The notes under the pieces were generated by a model, which had not been told where the DNA came from, ran no database searches, and saw nothing but the letters and a program-made list of their open reading frames with translations. This document shows positions 41,425-49,893 of a DNA stretch of 64,000 bases, one piece after another. Position numbers and translations under genes: made by a program. This DNA is from Blautia pseudococcoides (GTDB taxonomy: Bacteria > Bacillota > Clostridia > Lachnospirales > Lachnospiraceae), in the NCBI RefSeq assembly GCF_001689125.2, contig NZ_CP015405.2, forward strand, positions 3,912,501 to 3,976,500, given 5' to 3'. The stretch's first letter is position 1, and every line of letters starts with the position of its first letter.

Positions 41425-41737
41425 ATTTAACACTCCCTTCCGTATTGCCGCCTTCACCGACCCATTCAAAATGGAACGGAATCCCGGCCTGATATGGGTA
41501 AAGTGTAAAATCATGGTCACTCCATATGCGCATGGCATGGCCACCTTTGGACTTTGAAATCACGACTCTTTTATTCTTGTCGAACAGCATATCCATCTGT
41601 GCCGGACTATACCGGCTTACATACTCAAGCAATTCAAAAACATATGACTTCTCCGTTTCCTTTACGGACATCGCAATCCGGTATTGGTCAAGTATTCCGT
41701 TATCGTGTTCGGCGATATATTTTCCACGTTTCAACAT
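41417..41737 (-). CDS. Hypothetical protein
   Basis: 106 residues, MLKRGKYIAEHDNGILDQYR start, with FELLEYVSRYSPAQMDMLFD and a beta-rich C-terminal half (HDFTLYPYQAGIPFHFEWV). No known motif. It overlaps both neighbours in the operon behind leader module C (7-8 bp), showing tight packing. Confidence 0.6.
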   Translation of the reverse strand: MLKRGKYIAEHDNGILDQYRIAMSVKETEKSYVFELLEYVSRYSPAQMDMLFDKNKRVVISKSKGGHAMRIWSDHDFTLYPYQAGIPFHFEWVGEGGNTEGSVKCG

Positions 41738-42102
41738 GATATCACCTCATCACTTTCGTTCTGGCAAACAATGTTCCCATGTAAAATGGGAGCTTCAAGC
41801 TTCAACAATCTGCCATCGTCTTCAAACTCCATTGAAGTGATACAGATATTGAGGGGATCACAGCTTTCAGAATACAAACCGATATCGGTTATTTTCATAT
41901 CCTGCAGCTGCTCCAGTCTGCCATTGGCATAGACTTCTCCAAAACACACCCCTTTGTATCGGGCACTGAAACCATTGCCAGTACGCTCAATTTCGCTTTC
42001 ATCCCAATTAAGGGATGCAGTTTCTCCGTTTGCCAATTCCACCTCAATATAGTCAATGATCAAATCCTTGACGGTGGTTCTGGCATCCAAATAAAGAATC
42101 AT
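41731..42102 (-). CDS. DUF6061-like conserved protein
   Basis: 123 residues from 42102 (AAAGGA 8 nt upstream). LIIDYIEVELANGETASLNWDES, FSARYKGVCFGEVYANGRLE and ITSMEFEDDGRLLKLEAPIL-like strands match a small beta-rich family (DUF6061 as I recall it) common in Firmicutes elements. First gene after leader module C, so it leads the operon that runs down to ligA. Function unknown. Confidence 0.6.
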   Translation of the reverse strand: MILYLDARTTVKDLIIDYIEVELANGETASLNWDESEIERTGNGFSARYKGVCFGEVYANGRLEQLQDMKITDIGLYSESCDPLNICITSMEFEDDGRLLKLEAPILHGNIVCQNESDEVISC

Positions 42103-42204
42103 AGGCATTTCCTTTCTGCATTCCTGCGTGGTTTTATCTATATACACGGGTATGCCGAAAGGCTCCCCGGAACAAAAATTAGGGGAGCCATAAAAGCTCC
42201 GATC

Positions 42205-42245
42205 TATATAAAAAAAGCACCCAAAGAACCGAAATTCTCTGAGTG
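42205..42245 (-). terminator. Second terminator-like hairpin, module C
   Basis: GGCACTCAGAGAA pairs with TTCTTTGGGTGCT through several wobbles, followed by TTTTTTT on the minus strand. The segment GGCTCCCC below can pair with GGGGAGCC, an alternative fold. Confidence 0.6.
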
Positions 42246-42348
42246 CCTTTATTGCCCGAGGGCCTGATATGAAATTGTAACAGATGGGCGGAGGATTTGT
42301 GCCTCCAGACTCCCCGTTCTGTGCTTCTTAGTAAAGAAGCAGAAGAAA

Positions 42349-42383
42349 CAAAAAAAGTGCCTGAAAGTATATACTCTCAGACA
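42349..42383 (-). terminator. Leader terminator, module C
   Basis: GTGTCTGAGAGTA pairs with TACTTTCAGGCAC, followed by TTTTTTT on the minus strand. It lies about 55 bp past the promoter, before any gene. Confidence 0.8.
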
Positions 42384-42426
42384 CTGTGTAACCGGAAAAC
42401 TCTAATCGCTCGAAAGCAATTACTGA

Positions 42427-42467
42427 TACTGATGTAAAAAGTATAGCATATTTATTTCAGATTTTCA
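42427..42467 (-). promoter_or_regulatory. Promoter with conserved CATCAGT block, module C
   Basis: TTGAAA (42462-42467), 17-bp spacer, TATACT (42439-42444), then CATCAGT 5 bp later. It lies immediately after the hxlR stop and drives the operon beginning at 42102. Confidence 0.8.
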
Positions 42468-42481
42468 AGAGCAGAATAATG

Positions 42482-42814
42482 TCAAAAAACATCCAGCTTG
42501 TTAAGATACCCAGTTCCCCAATCACACATAGAATCTAAAACCGGTATAATACTCGCGCCAAAATTGGTTAAAGAATAGATGGTCTTAGGCGGCTTTTCAG
42601 GAATAACAGCTCTTGAAATCATACCGGATTTTTCTAGGGCGCGGAGCTGTTGAGAGAGCATTTTTGACGTAGCATTTGGAATAAGACGTTGTAATTCCAT
42701 ATAATGGAGCGGCTGTTTAATCAAATGCCAAAGAATGATGGGCTTGTATTTACCGCCGATCAAAGACAGTGTGGCTTCCACCGGACAGGTAAAGGTTACT
42801 TTTTCTTGTTGCAC
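42482..42814 (-). CDS. HxlR-family transcriptional regulator
   Basis: 110 residues with the HxlR winged helix: ATLSLIGGKYKPIILWHLIK, MELQRLIPNATSKMLSQQLR, then the wing and KTIYSLTNFGASIIPVLDSM. One N-terminal Cys (TCPVEATL) is at the redox-sensing position of HxlR/HypR relatives. It is transcribed away from the nitroreductase gene, with about 150 bp between them, so it probably senses a quinone or aldehyde and controls that gene. Confidence 0.9.
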   Translation of the reverse strand: MQQEKVTFTCPVEATLSLIGGKYKPIILWHLIKQPLHYMELQRLIPNATSKMLSQQLRALEKSGMISRAVIPEKPPKTIYSLTNFGASIIPVLDSMCDWGTGYLNKLDVF

Positions 42815-42962
42815 AATGTTTTCCTCCTTATAATTGGGGTGCTATCTTTTCAGAAAGTATCTTCCCGAAAAGTGCATTCTTGTAAATCACCTGACGAGTG
42901 ATAAAATATAATTAGTAGTTGATTTGACATCATTAAAAACAAAAAGAAAGGATACAACAACT

Positions 42963-43481
42963 ATGGAATTTATTGATATTGCAAAACAGCGTTTCTCTGT
43001 ACGCAGCTATACTGATCAGAAGGTAGAACCGGAAAAGCTGGAAAAAATCCTTGAAGCTGCTCATGTGGCACCTACGGCAGCAAACCTTCAGCCGGCTCGC
43101 CTGATTGCCGTTCAAAGCGAGGACGGTCTTGCTAAGATTGAAAAGGCTGCCAGTATCTACAATGCACCCTTAGCTATCATCGTATGTGCCGATCATAGCA
43201 AAGCCTGGGTGCGCCCCTTTGATAAGAAACAGACCTGTGACATTGACGCGTCTATTTTGACAGACCATATGATGCTTCAGGCAACGGAGCTGGGTCTGGG
43301 CAGCGTGTGGGTTTGTTACTTCAAGCCAGATGTGTTGAGTAAGGAGTTCAACCTCCCATCTAACTTGGAACCGGTCAATATTCTGGTGATTGGTTACTCC
43401 GCCGAAGGAAACGGAAATACCGAACGCTTCGAGCAGACCCGTATCCCTATGAGTGATTTGGTATCATACGATACATATTGA
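42963..43481 (+). CDS. Nitroreductase-family FMN enzyme
   Basis: 172 residues, start 42963 (AAAGGA upstream). The flavin-binding N-terminus is RFSVRSYTDQKVEPEKLEKI, with HVAPTAANLQP and a C-terminal VIGYSAEGNGN. Such enzymes reduce nitro or quinone compounds using NAD(P)H. A promoter-like TATAAT lies near 42908, followed by a GTTGATTTGACAT motif also seen at 46533 and 49852. Divergent HxlR is the likely regulator. Confidence 0.9.
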   Translation: MEFIDIAKQRFSVRSYTDQKVEPEKLEKILEAAHVAPTAANLQPARLIAVQSEDGLAKIEKAASIYNAPLAIIVCADHSKAWVRPFDKKQTCDIDASILTDHMMLQATELGLGSVWVCYFKPDVLSKEFNLPSNLEPVNILVIGYSAEGNGNTERFEQTRIPMSDLVSYDTY

Positions 43482-43495
43482 TTTAGTCTAATCCA

Positions 43496-43527
43496 GGCGC
43501 AGCCCCAATAGCGGGCTGCGCCCTTGT
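43496..43527. terminator. Convergent terminator, nitroreductase/ArsR
   Basis: GGCGCAGCCC pairs with GGGCTGCGCC around CAATAGC, followed by CTTGTTT on the plus strand. It lies between two convergent genes. Confidence 0.8.
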
Positions 43528-43845
43528 TTATTGCTCCAAAATATGGGCATAAGTCTCCGCCATGATCCACTTAATATGTTCATCTTCCAAAACATAGAAT
43601 ACGTTTTTCCCGACCTTATGACAACGGATCAGTCTTGCGATTTTCAAAGCCCGGAGCTGGTGAGATACCGCTGATTCTGTAATGCCTATCTCTTTGGCTA
43701 AATCTCCAACGCAAATTTCTCCGCCCATCAGCTTCCAGAGAATTTTCATGCGTGTATAGTCGCCCATCGCTTTATGGAGGTCGGATAGCTTTTCCAAATA
43801 CGCTGTATCTGGTTTGTTAGGTATTGTTATTTTTTTTCTTTCCAT
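43528..43845 (-). CDS. ArsR/SmtB-family metal-responsive repressor
   Basis: 105 residues. HTH: EICVGDLAKEIGITESAVSH, QLRALKIARLIRCHKVGKNV. The C-terminal helix DEHIKWIMAETYAHILEQ has the alpha5 pattern (D-x-H...H..E) of Zn/Co sensors such as SmtB and CzrA. It is divergent from the second ArsR gene (77 bp apart). Likely controls the CadA-type ATPase or itself. Confidence 0.88.
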   Translation of the reverse strand: MERKKITIPNKPDTAYLEKLSDLHKAMGDYTRMKILWKLMGGEICVGDLAKEIGITESAVSHQLRALKIARLIRCHKVGKNVFYVLEDEHIKWIMAETYAHILEQ

Positions 43846-43922
43846 AGTGTTCTCCTATCACTTAATTTAATTGACAGATTTATAGATTACAGTTATCCTA
43901 TTTTCAGGAAGGGGGTGCTCAT

Positions 43923-44288
43923 ATGCCGCATTATAATTTACCTCACAAGCATGGACAAACCATAGAAAAGGTTTTAGATAAAATGCCATCTGTTCAGGAT
44001 TTCCAAAAGATTGCTTTTTTGCTTCAGCAGTTGGGCGATCCTACCCGGCTGAGGATATTGTGGCTGTTATGCCACAGTGAAGAATGTGTCTGCAACCTTG
44101 CGGCCGCCATTCAAATTAGCGATCCAGCGATTTCCCACCATCTGCGGAGCTTAAAGAATAGCGGGCTTATTACCAGCCGCAGGGAAGGAAAAGAAGTCTA
44201 TTATACATTAGCTGATACAGCAGAGGCAAAACTATTGCACCGGACTGTGGACGCTTTATTTGAGATGTCTTGTCCCAGCGATTTATAA
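43923..44288 (+). CDS. ArsR-family regulator with CVC metal motif
   Basis: 121 residues. HTH core DPTRLRILWLLCHSEECVCN, then LAAAIQISDPAISHHLRSLK. ECVCNL is the alpha3 metal site of ArsR/CadC types, which suits As, Cd or Pb sensing. Its start lies 77 bp from the divergent ArsR gene and it faces the CadA-type gene convergently. GGAAGGGGG lies upstream of the ATG. Confidence 0.88.
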   Translation: MPHYNLPHKHGQTIEKVLDKMPSVQDFQKIAFLLQQLGDPTRLRILWLLCHSEECVCNLAAAIQISDPAISHHLRSLKNSGLITSRREGKEVYYTLADTAEAKLLHRTVDALFEMSCPSDL

Positions 44289-44292
44289 GAGA

Positions 44293-44331
44293 AATGCGCC
44301 ATTCTTCCTTTTACAGAAAGAACGGCGCATT
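44293..44331. terminator. Bidirectional terminator between arsR and the cadA-type gene
   Basis: AATGCGCC-ATTCTT pairs with AAGAA-GGCGCATT around a T/A-rich loop, flanked by A and T runs. Lies between convergent genes. Confidence 0.8.
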
Positions 44332-44352
44332 ATTTATTGGAGCGATCTCTTA

Positions 44353-46218
44353 TCAATGCGCCGAGACGTCGAACTGCTTGACCCGCATGGCCCGGATTGC
44401 ATTTAAGATTGCGATAATTGAAACACCTACATCGGCAAACACTGCCGCCCACATATTTGCATAACCCAGCGCGCCTAAAATAAGTACCAGGAATTTGACG
44501 CCGAGGGCAAATACAATATTCTGATTTGCAATACAGATTGTCTTTCTTGCAATCCGAATCACGGCTGCAATTTTAGACGGTTCATCCGTCATCAGAACAA
44601 TGTCTGCGGCTTCTATGGCGGCGTCAGAACCCAGTCCTCCCATGGCGATACCCACATCGGCCCGTGCTAAAACTGGCGCATCATTGATGCCGTCCCCTAC
44701 AAAGACGAGCGTTCCCTTTTCGCTCTTTTGCTGGAGCAATTCTTCCACACGATCAACTTTATCCGCAGGAAGTAACTCTGTGTATGCCTGATCCAGCCCA
44801 AGACGGTCAGCTACCTTTCTGCCAACCGCATCGGCATCTCCGGTCAGCATAACGCTTTTACGGACCCCAACCGATTTCAATGCCTTTATAGCCGCAGATG
44901 AATCTTCTTTTATCTCATCTTCAATTACAATACAGCCAGCGTATTTTCCATCGCAAGCCAGGTAAACGACGGTTCCAACAGTGGCGGCAGGTGTAAAGCT
45001 GATATGTTCCTTTTCCATCAGCTTTGCGTTTCCGGCAAAAACGATCTTTCCATCAATGATGGACTGGACGCCGTGACCGGCAATCTCCTTAACATCTGTA
45101 ATACGGCTACTGTCGATTTTCTTCCCATAGACTTTTTTTATGGATAGGGAAATCGGGTGGTTGGAATAGTCCTCTGCATAGGCAGCCAGTTCCAGAAACT
45201 GAGGTTCTTTCATGCCAACAGGGAGAATCTTACTGACCGCAAAGGAACCTTTTGTCAATGTACCTGTCTTATCAAAAACAACTGTTTCTGCATGGGCCAG
45301 CGCTTCCAGATAGTTGCTACCCTTGACCAGTACGCCAATTTTAGAGGAACCGCCAATCCCGCCGAAGAAGCTAAGGGGAATCGAAATTACAAGCGCACAT
45401 GGACAGGAAATAACAAGGAATGTTAAAGCTCTGTAAATCCATATACTAAAAGCCTGACCGGTAATCAGCGGAGGCAGAATTGCAAGCGCAATCGCCGCAA
45501 ATACAACTGCCGGTGTATAGTAACGTGCAAACCGGCTGATAAAGTTTTCTGTTTTTCCTTTCTTATCACTGGCGTTTTCAACTAAATCCAATATTTTGGC
45601 TACGGTAGATTCCCCAAACTCCTTTGTGGTTTGGATTGTCAGAATGCCTGTCTGATTGATACAGCCGCTGATGACCTCCATACCTGGTTCCACATCACGG
45701 GGCATGGATTCTCCGGTAAGTGCAGAGGTATCCAGTGCGGAAGTACCCTTGATAATTTTTCCGTCCAGCGGAACCCGCTCTCCAGGTTTTACTACAATGG
45801 TATCGCCGATCATAACCTCGTCTGGATCGACTTGTACTAATTTCCCGTCACGCTCTACATTTGCATAGTCGGGGCGAATATCCATGAGACTTGCGATGGA
45901 TTTTCGGGATTTGGAAACAGCGTAGGATTGGAACCACTCGCCAACCTGGTAGAACAGCATAACGGCAACGCCTTCTGAGTGTTCACCTAAGATTAAAGCG
46001 CCGATGGTTGCAATCGTCATCAGGAAATTTTCATCGAATACCTGACCGCTAAAAATATTTGTAATTGCCTTCCAAACAATATCCCAACCGACGATTACAT
46101 AGCAGACCAGGAATACCCCCATTTCTGCCCATCCCTCCAGAGGGAGCAGACTTCCCGCCGCGAACAATACGGCGGTTGCGATAATACGAAAAAGCAGATT
46201 TTTTTGCCTTCGTGTCAT
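44353..46218 (-). CDS. cadA: Heavy-metal P1B-type ATPase (CadA/ZntA-like)
   Basis: 621 residues from 46218 (AGGAGG 9 nt upstream). It has six-plus transmembrane helices, the transport CPC motif ([17 protein letters not shown]), the phosphorylation site FDKTGTLT, TGES (ALTGESMP), the HP motif (YSNHPI) and [16 protein letters not shown]. It exports divalent metals such as Zn, Cd or Pb. It has no N-terminal HMA domain; a separate HMA protein lies directly upstream, and together they replace the usual fusion. Confidence 0.93.
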   Translation of the reverse strand: MTRRQKNLLFRIIATAVLFAAGSLLPLEGWAEMGVFLVCYVIVGWDIVWKAITNIFSGQVFDENFLMTIATIGALILGEHSEGVAVMLFYQVGEWFQSYAVSKSRKSIASLMDIRPDYANVERDGKLVQVDPDEVMIGDTIVVKPGERVPLDGKIIKGTSALDTSALTGESMPRDVEPGMEVISGCINQTGILTIQTTKEFGESTVAKILDLVENASDKKGKTENFISRFARYYTPAVVFAAIALAILPPLITGQAFSIWIYRALTFLVISCPCALVISIPLSFFGGIGGSSKIGVLVKGSNYLEALAHAETVVFDKTGTLTKGSFAVSKILPVGMKEPQFLELAAYAEDYSNHPISLSIKKVYGKKIDSSRITDVKEIAGHGVQSIIDGKIVFAGNAKLMEKEHISFTPAATVGTVVYLACDGKYAGCIVIEDEIKEDSSAAIKALKSVGVRKSVMLTGDADAVGRKVADRLGLDQAYTELLPADKVDRVEELLQQKSEKGTLVFVGDGINDAPVLARADVGIAMGGLGSDAAIEAADIVLMTDEPSKIAAVIRIARKTICIANQNIVFALGVKFLVLILGALGYANMWAAVFADVGVSIIAILNAIRAMRVKQFDVSAH

Positions 46219-46235
46219 AATTATAATCCTCCTTT

Positions 46236-46270
46236 TAAGAAACACCGGCTACCGTATACGGCAGCCGGTG
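46236..46270 (-). terminator. Hairpin between the HMA gene and the cadA-type gene
   Basis: ACACCGGCT pairs with AGCCGGTGT around a 12-nt loop, followed by TTCTT and then AAAAGGAGG. A weak terminator or mRNA-stability hairpin that could lower ATPase expression compared with the chaperone. Confidence 0.5.
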
Positions 46271-46282
46271 TCCAGCTTTTTA

Positions 46283-46501
46283 TCACGCCTTGACAGTCAC
46301 ATCCGGCTCAATCTTTTTAATCAGAGCTTTTGCCTCGGACAGAATCGAATCAAACCGATCATCCGGCGCTTCCAGTATCATTTTCTGGCCCAGAAAGTTG
46401 ACAGTTACGCTGGTTACACCGTCAATTTTTTGTACGGCATTCTGGATTTTGTCAGCACAGTGGCCGCAATCCAGGTCGATGAGTTTAATGGTCTTTTTCA
46501 T
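46283..46501 (-). CDS. Heavy-metal-associated (HMA) chaperone-like protein
   Basis: 72 residues with a metal site LDCGHCADKIQNAVQ (CxxC), then GVTSVTVNFLGQKMIL, the beta-alpha-beta HMA fold. It would deliver metal to the neighbouring ATPase or sense it. The ATG has AGGAGG 10 nt upstream. An inverted repeat operator and promoter precede it (46520-46576). Confidence 0.88.
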   Translation of the reverse strand: MKKTIKLIDLDCGHCADKIQNAVQKIDGVTSVTVNFLGQKMILEAPDDRFDSILSEAKALIKKIEPDVTVKA

Positions 46502-46519
46502 GGGAAAAGACCTCCTTTC

Positions 46520-46576
46520 ATATAGTTTATAGTTGGTTTGACATAGCCGAACAATTAAATGTGCGTTTAATTGTTC
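46520..46576 (-). promoter_or_regulatory. Promoter and ArsR-type operator of the HMA-cadA unit
   Basis: GAACAATTAAA (46549-46559) and TTTAATTGTTC (46566-46576) form a perfect 11-bp inverted repeat like SmtB/CzrA sites. On the minus strand TTGTTC and TATAAA are 17 bp apart, with the repeat over the -35 box. A shared GTTGGTTTGACAT motif lies at 46532-46544. Confidence 0.6.
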
Positions 46577-46902
46577 ATGGGTTTCAGTATATCTGTGACC
46601 TCGTATTTCGTCAATGGATTTTGGGGCGATATTCCTCTTTGGAGCATAAAACCTGCTAATTGGATTTCAACTATAATTTATTGCTTTTTGGGTGTAGAAT
46701 CCTTCTTTTTGGAGCGGACAACGAACAATATTCCGGGATATAATTGTGAGCGGTTAAGAAAAACCGCATGTGCACCTTTATGATTGGGGCTGCTGGCATT
46801 TCCTCCCCTAAGAAATGCCGGTTGCCCCTTCTCGTAACAGTTTTAAGTTCCCCACAGGGGAGGGGTACTTGCACAAATTTCTGAAAGAAAGAAGGGATAA
46901 CT
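46577..46902 (+). other. Non-coding leader upstream of copA
   Basis: No gene is supported here: the only open frame (46571-46783) lacks a ribosome site and coding sense. The region contains two hairpins, GCGGTT-aagaa-AACCGC (46751-46767) and a long one at 46786-46827 in which GGGGCTGCTGGCATTTC pairs with GAAATGCCGGTTGCCCC. It could regulate copA, but no specific class of RNA is recognised. Confidence 0.5.
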
Positions 46903-49467
46903 TTGAAAAAGGAGCAATTCGATATTACGGGCATGACCTGTTCAGCCTGCTCCGCAAGGATTGAAAAAAGTGTTTCAAAATTGTCAGGTATTCAGGAAGT
47001 GTCCGTAAATCTGTTAAAGAACAGCATGGTTGCTTCATATGACGAATCCGTTTTGAATACGCCGGAGATCGTCCGAGCGGTTGAAAAAGCAGGTTATGGT
47101 GCGTTTCCGAAAGTACCGGCCCAGGATAAAAACAAACCTAGAGGCCGGGCCGCAGTTCCGGAAGTCAGTACGGCGCAGGCAGAATATAAGCAGATGAAAC
47201 AGCGGTTGCTGCTTTCTGCCCTGTTTACAATCCCGCTGTTTTACATATCCATGGGACACATGATGGGATGGCCGCTGCCAGGCGGACTACTGGGAATGGA
47301 AAATGCAATGAGTTTTGCATTCACCCAGTTTCTTTTTCTGGTTCCGGTCGTTTTTATCAATTTCAAATACTATCGCATGGGGTTCAAAACATTATTTCAC
47401 GGTTCCCCCAACATGGATTCCTTAATTGCTATCGGTTCCGGCGCAGCGATTGTCTACGGCATTTATGCCATTTATAAAATTGGTATTGGCTTAGGGCATG
47501 GTGACATGGCGATGGTTCACAGCTTTACGATGGACTTATATTTTGAATCTGCCGGTATGATTCTGACCCTTATCACATTTGGAAAGACATTGGAAGCCCG
47601 CGCAAAAGGAAAAACCTCGGATGCCATCACAAAGCTGATGAATTTAGCTCCTAAGACCGCTACGGTGGAACGTGACGGACAGGAAATACAGGTTCCTATT
47701 GAGGAAGTGTGCCTGGGCGACACTCTGATTGTAAAATCTGGCGAATCTGTGCCAGTAGACGGTGTTGTTGTGGAAGGCTTTTCCGCTGTCGATGAATCGG
47801 CACTAACCGGTGAAAGTATTCCGGCGGAAAAACATGTTGGCGACAAGGTAATTGGTGCAACCATCAACAAATCCGGTTATTTCAAAATGCAGGCCACTAA
47901 GGTCGGAGACGATACCACATTGGCACAGATTGTTCGTCTGGTTGACGAAGCTACCAGTTCAAAAGCACCGATTGCAAAACTGGCGGATAAGGTTAGCGGA
48001 ATATTTGTTCCGATTGTAATCACAATCGCTCTGGTGGCTATTGTGGGCTGGCTTCTGGCTGGTTACGGTTTTGAATTTGCACTGTCTATCGGAATTTCTA
48101 TTTTAGTGATTTCGTGTCCCTGTGCGCTGGGCCTTGCCACCCCCACCGCCATCATGGTGGGAACCGGGAAGGGCGCGACCAATGGAATCCTGATTAAATC
48201 TGCGGAAGCACTGGAAACCGCCCATAATGTAGACACGGTGGTGCTGGATAAAACCGGTACGATTACCCAGGGTACACCCGCTGTAACCAATATTCTGTGC
48301 GGGAACGGTATCAGACAGAAAGATTTGATGCAGGTTGCCGCCTCCCTGGAAAAGCTGTCTGAACATCCCTTGGCAGATGCAATTGTTTCAGAAGCGGAGA
48401 AAAATGGGCTTGCATTCCTGCCGGTCAGCGATTACAAGCAGATTCCTGGTGAGGGAATTATAGGTCGAATCAATGGTCAACTGTGTCTGGCCGGAAACCG
48501 CCGTCTGATGGCTTCCAATGGGATTTCTGATGGAGATTTGCTTAAATTGGGAGAGGCGATGGCGGTAGATGGAAAGACGCCGTTGTTCTTTGCCAGAGCA
48601 GGACAGCTTATTGGAGTGATTGCAGTAGCAGATATTGTAAAGCCCACCAGCAGTCAGGCCGTTAAAGAGCTATCCGCTATGGGGATTGAAGTGGTTATGC
48701 TGACAGGGGATAATGCAAAAACAGCGGAAGCAATTCGCCACCAGGTTGGAGTAGATCGTGTAGTAGCGGAAGTATTCCCGCAGGATAAAGAAAAAGAAAT
48801 CCGGCGCTTGCAGGGAATGGGTAAAAAGGTGGCTATGGTGGGTGACGGTATCAATGACGCCCCTGCCCTTGCCAGAGCAGATGTAGGTATAGCCATCGGC
48901 GCAGGGACTGACGTGGCGATTGAATCAGCGGACATTGTTCTGATGAAAAGTGATCTGCTGGATGTGTCCACAGCGATTCAGCTTAGTAAGTTGGTCATTC
49001 GCAATATCAAGCAAAATCTGTTTTGGGCATTTATTTACAACATCATTGGGATTCCGATTGCGGCAGGGTTGTTCTATCTGTCCTTTAGCTTAAAGCTGAA
49101 TCCGATGATTGGTGCTTTTGCTATGAGCTTCAGTTCTGTATTTGTAGTATCAAATGCGTTACGGCTTAGATGGTTCAAGGCAAAACACGAAACTTATGTA
49201 AATCCGATAGTGGATAAAGAGTCAAGCAGACATGAAATAAGAAAGGAAGAAAGGAAAATGGAAAAAGTATTAAATATCGAAGGTATGGTTTGCAGCAACT
49301 GCGTAAAGCACGTTCACAAGGCACTGATGGAAATTCCCGGTATCCAGGAGGCCGTTGTAGAATTGGAAAGCAAAACAGCACAGGTTCAGTTATCCCAGGC
49401 CGTGTCGGACGAGGTTCTGAAAGCGGCCATTGAGGACGCAGGCTATGAACTTGTTAGCCTTCAATAA
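46903..49467 (+). CDS. copA: Copper P1B-type ATPase CopA fused to a CopZ-like HMA domain
   Basis: 854 residues; TTG start at 46903 with AGAAGGGA upstream. Order: N-terminal HMA (GMTCSAC, 10-16), eight predicted membrane helices, TGES (ALTGESIP), CPC at ~403-405 ([12 protein letters not shown]), phosphorylation site DKTGT at ~448, HP (SEHPLAD) and [19 protein letters not shown] plus N and S in the last helices indicates Cu(I) export. An extra C-terminal HMA (GMVCSNC, residues 786-854) starts at an internal ATG at 49258 with its own strong AGAAAGGA site, the likely remains of an adjacent copZ. A csoR-type repressor follows. Confidence 0.93.
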   Translation: MKKEQFDITGMTCSACSARIEKSVSKLSGIQEVSVNLLKNSMVASYDESVLNTPEIVRAVEKAGYGAFPKVPAQDKNKPRGRAAVPEVSTAQAEYKQMKQRLLLSALFTIPLFYISMGHMMGWPLPGGLLGMENAMSFAFTQFLFLVPVVFINFKYYRMGFKTLFHGSPNMDSLIAIGSGAAIVYGIYAIYKIGIGLGHGDMAMVHSFTMDLYFESAGMILTLITFGKTLEARAKGKTSDAITKLMNLAPKTATVERDGQEIQVPIEEVCLGDTLIVKSGESVPVDGVVVEGFSAVDESALTGESIPAEKHVGDKVIGATINKSGYFKMQATKVGDDTTLAQIVRLVDEATSSKAPIAKLADKVSGIFVPIVITIALVAIVGWLLAGYGFEFALSIGISILVISCPCALGLATPTAIMVGTGKGATNGILIKSAEALETAHNVDTVVLDKTGTITQGTPAVTNILCGNGIRQKDLMQVAASLEKLSEHPLADAIVSEAEKNGLAFLPVSDYKQIPGEGIIGRINGQLCLAGNRRLMASNGISDGDLLKLGEAMAVDGKTPLFFARAGQLIGVIAVADIVKPTSSQAVKELSAMGIEVVMLTGDNAKTAEAIRHQVGVDRVVAEVFPQDKEKEIRRLQGMGKKVAMVGDGINDAPALARADVGIAIGAGTDVAIESADIVLMKSDLLDVSTAIQLSKLVIRNIKQNLFWAFIYNIIGIPIAAGLFYLSFSLKLNPMIGAFAMSFSSVFVVSNALRLRWFKAKHETYVNPIVDKESSRHEIRKEERKMEKVLNIEGMVCSNCVKHVHKALMEIPGIQEAVVELESKTAQVQLSQAVSDEVLKAAIEDAGYELVSLQ
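49258..49467 (+). CDS. copZ: Internal CopZ-like HMA protein (possible separate product)
   Basis: The ATG at 49258 is preceded by GAAAGGAAGAAAGGAAA, a run that reads as EERK in the long protein and also works as a ribosome binding site. A product from here would be 69 residues with [20 protein letters not shown], exactly the size and sequence of CopZ copper chaperones. The fusion may therefore make both CopA-CopZ and free CopZ. Whether the internal start is used is not known. Confidence 0.5.
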   Translation: MEKVLNIEGMVCSNCVKHVHKALMEIPGIQEAVVELESKTAQVQLSQAVSDEVLKAAIEDAGYELVSLQ

Positions 49468-49478
49468 GAGAGCCGCTT

Positions 49479-49742
49479 ATGAAAGCAAAGAAAAATAATA
49501 TTACCCACAAAATCAAAATCGCACAAGGGCAACTGACTGGAATCCTCCAAATGATTGAAGATGACCGCTATTGTGTGGACATATCCAATCAACTGCTGGC
49601 TGCACAGGCAATTCTGAAAAGTGCCAATCAGCAGATTTTGCAGGCCCATATCAGAAACTGCGTCAGCGAAGCATTAAAAACAGACGCTGAAAACCCGAAG
49701 CTGGAAGAAGCCTTAAAACTGCTTGAAAAAATGGCACAGTAA
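49479..49742 (+). CDS. csoR: CsoR-family metal-sensing repressor
   Basis: 87 residues with the CsoR/RcnR pattern: KIAQGQLTGILQMIEDDRYC, then ISNQLLAAQAILKSANQQIL and AHIRNCV, giving the Cys-His-Cys (C..H...C) copper site. The protein is all helical and releases DNA on Cu(I) binding. It follows copA by 11 bp, so it likely autoregulates this operon. AGAGCCGC-type weak site before the ATG. Confidence 0.88.
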   Translation: MKAKKNNITHKIKIAQGQLTGILQMIEDDRYCVDISNQLLAAQAILKSANQQILQAHIRNCVSEALKTDAENPKLEEALKLLEKMAQ

Positions 49743-49747
49743 ATATG

Positions 49748-49779
49748 GGGGCGGGAAGTATTAAAATCTTCCCGCCCCT
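49748..49779 (+). terminator. Terminator of the copA-csoR operon
   Basis: GGGGGCGGGAAG pairs with CTTCCCGCCCC around an A/T loop; the following sequence TGATTTCATATCTGTTT is T-rich. Confidence 0.75.
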
Positions 49780-49893
49780 GATTTCATATCTGTTTGGATT
49801 GATAATTCTGCGGTTAGGAGCGTACAAATGCCCCGGCTTTTTATATACTTTAGTTGGTTAGACATGGCTAATAAATAAGAGGAGGTAAAAGTG

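Noticed and set aside
46571..46783. 70-codon plus-strand reading frame upstream of copA
   Set aside because: No ribosome binding site, overlaps the ArsR-type operator and hairpins, and reads like random sequence.
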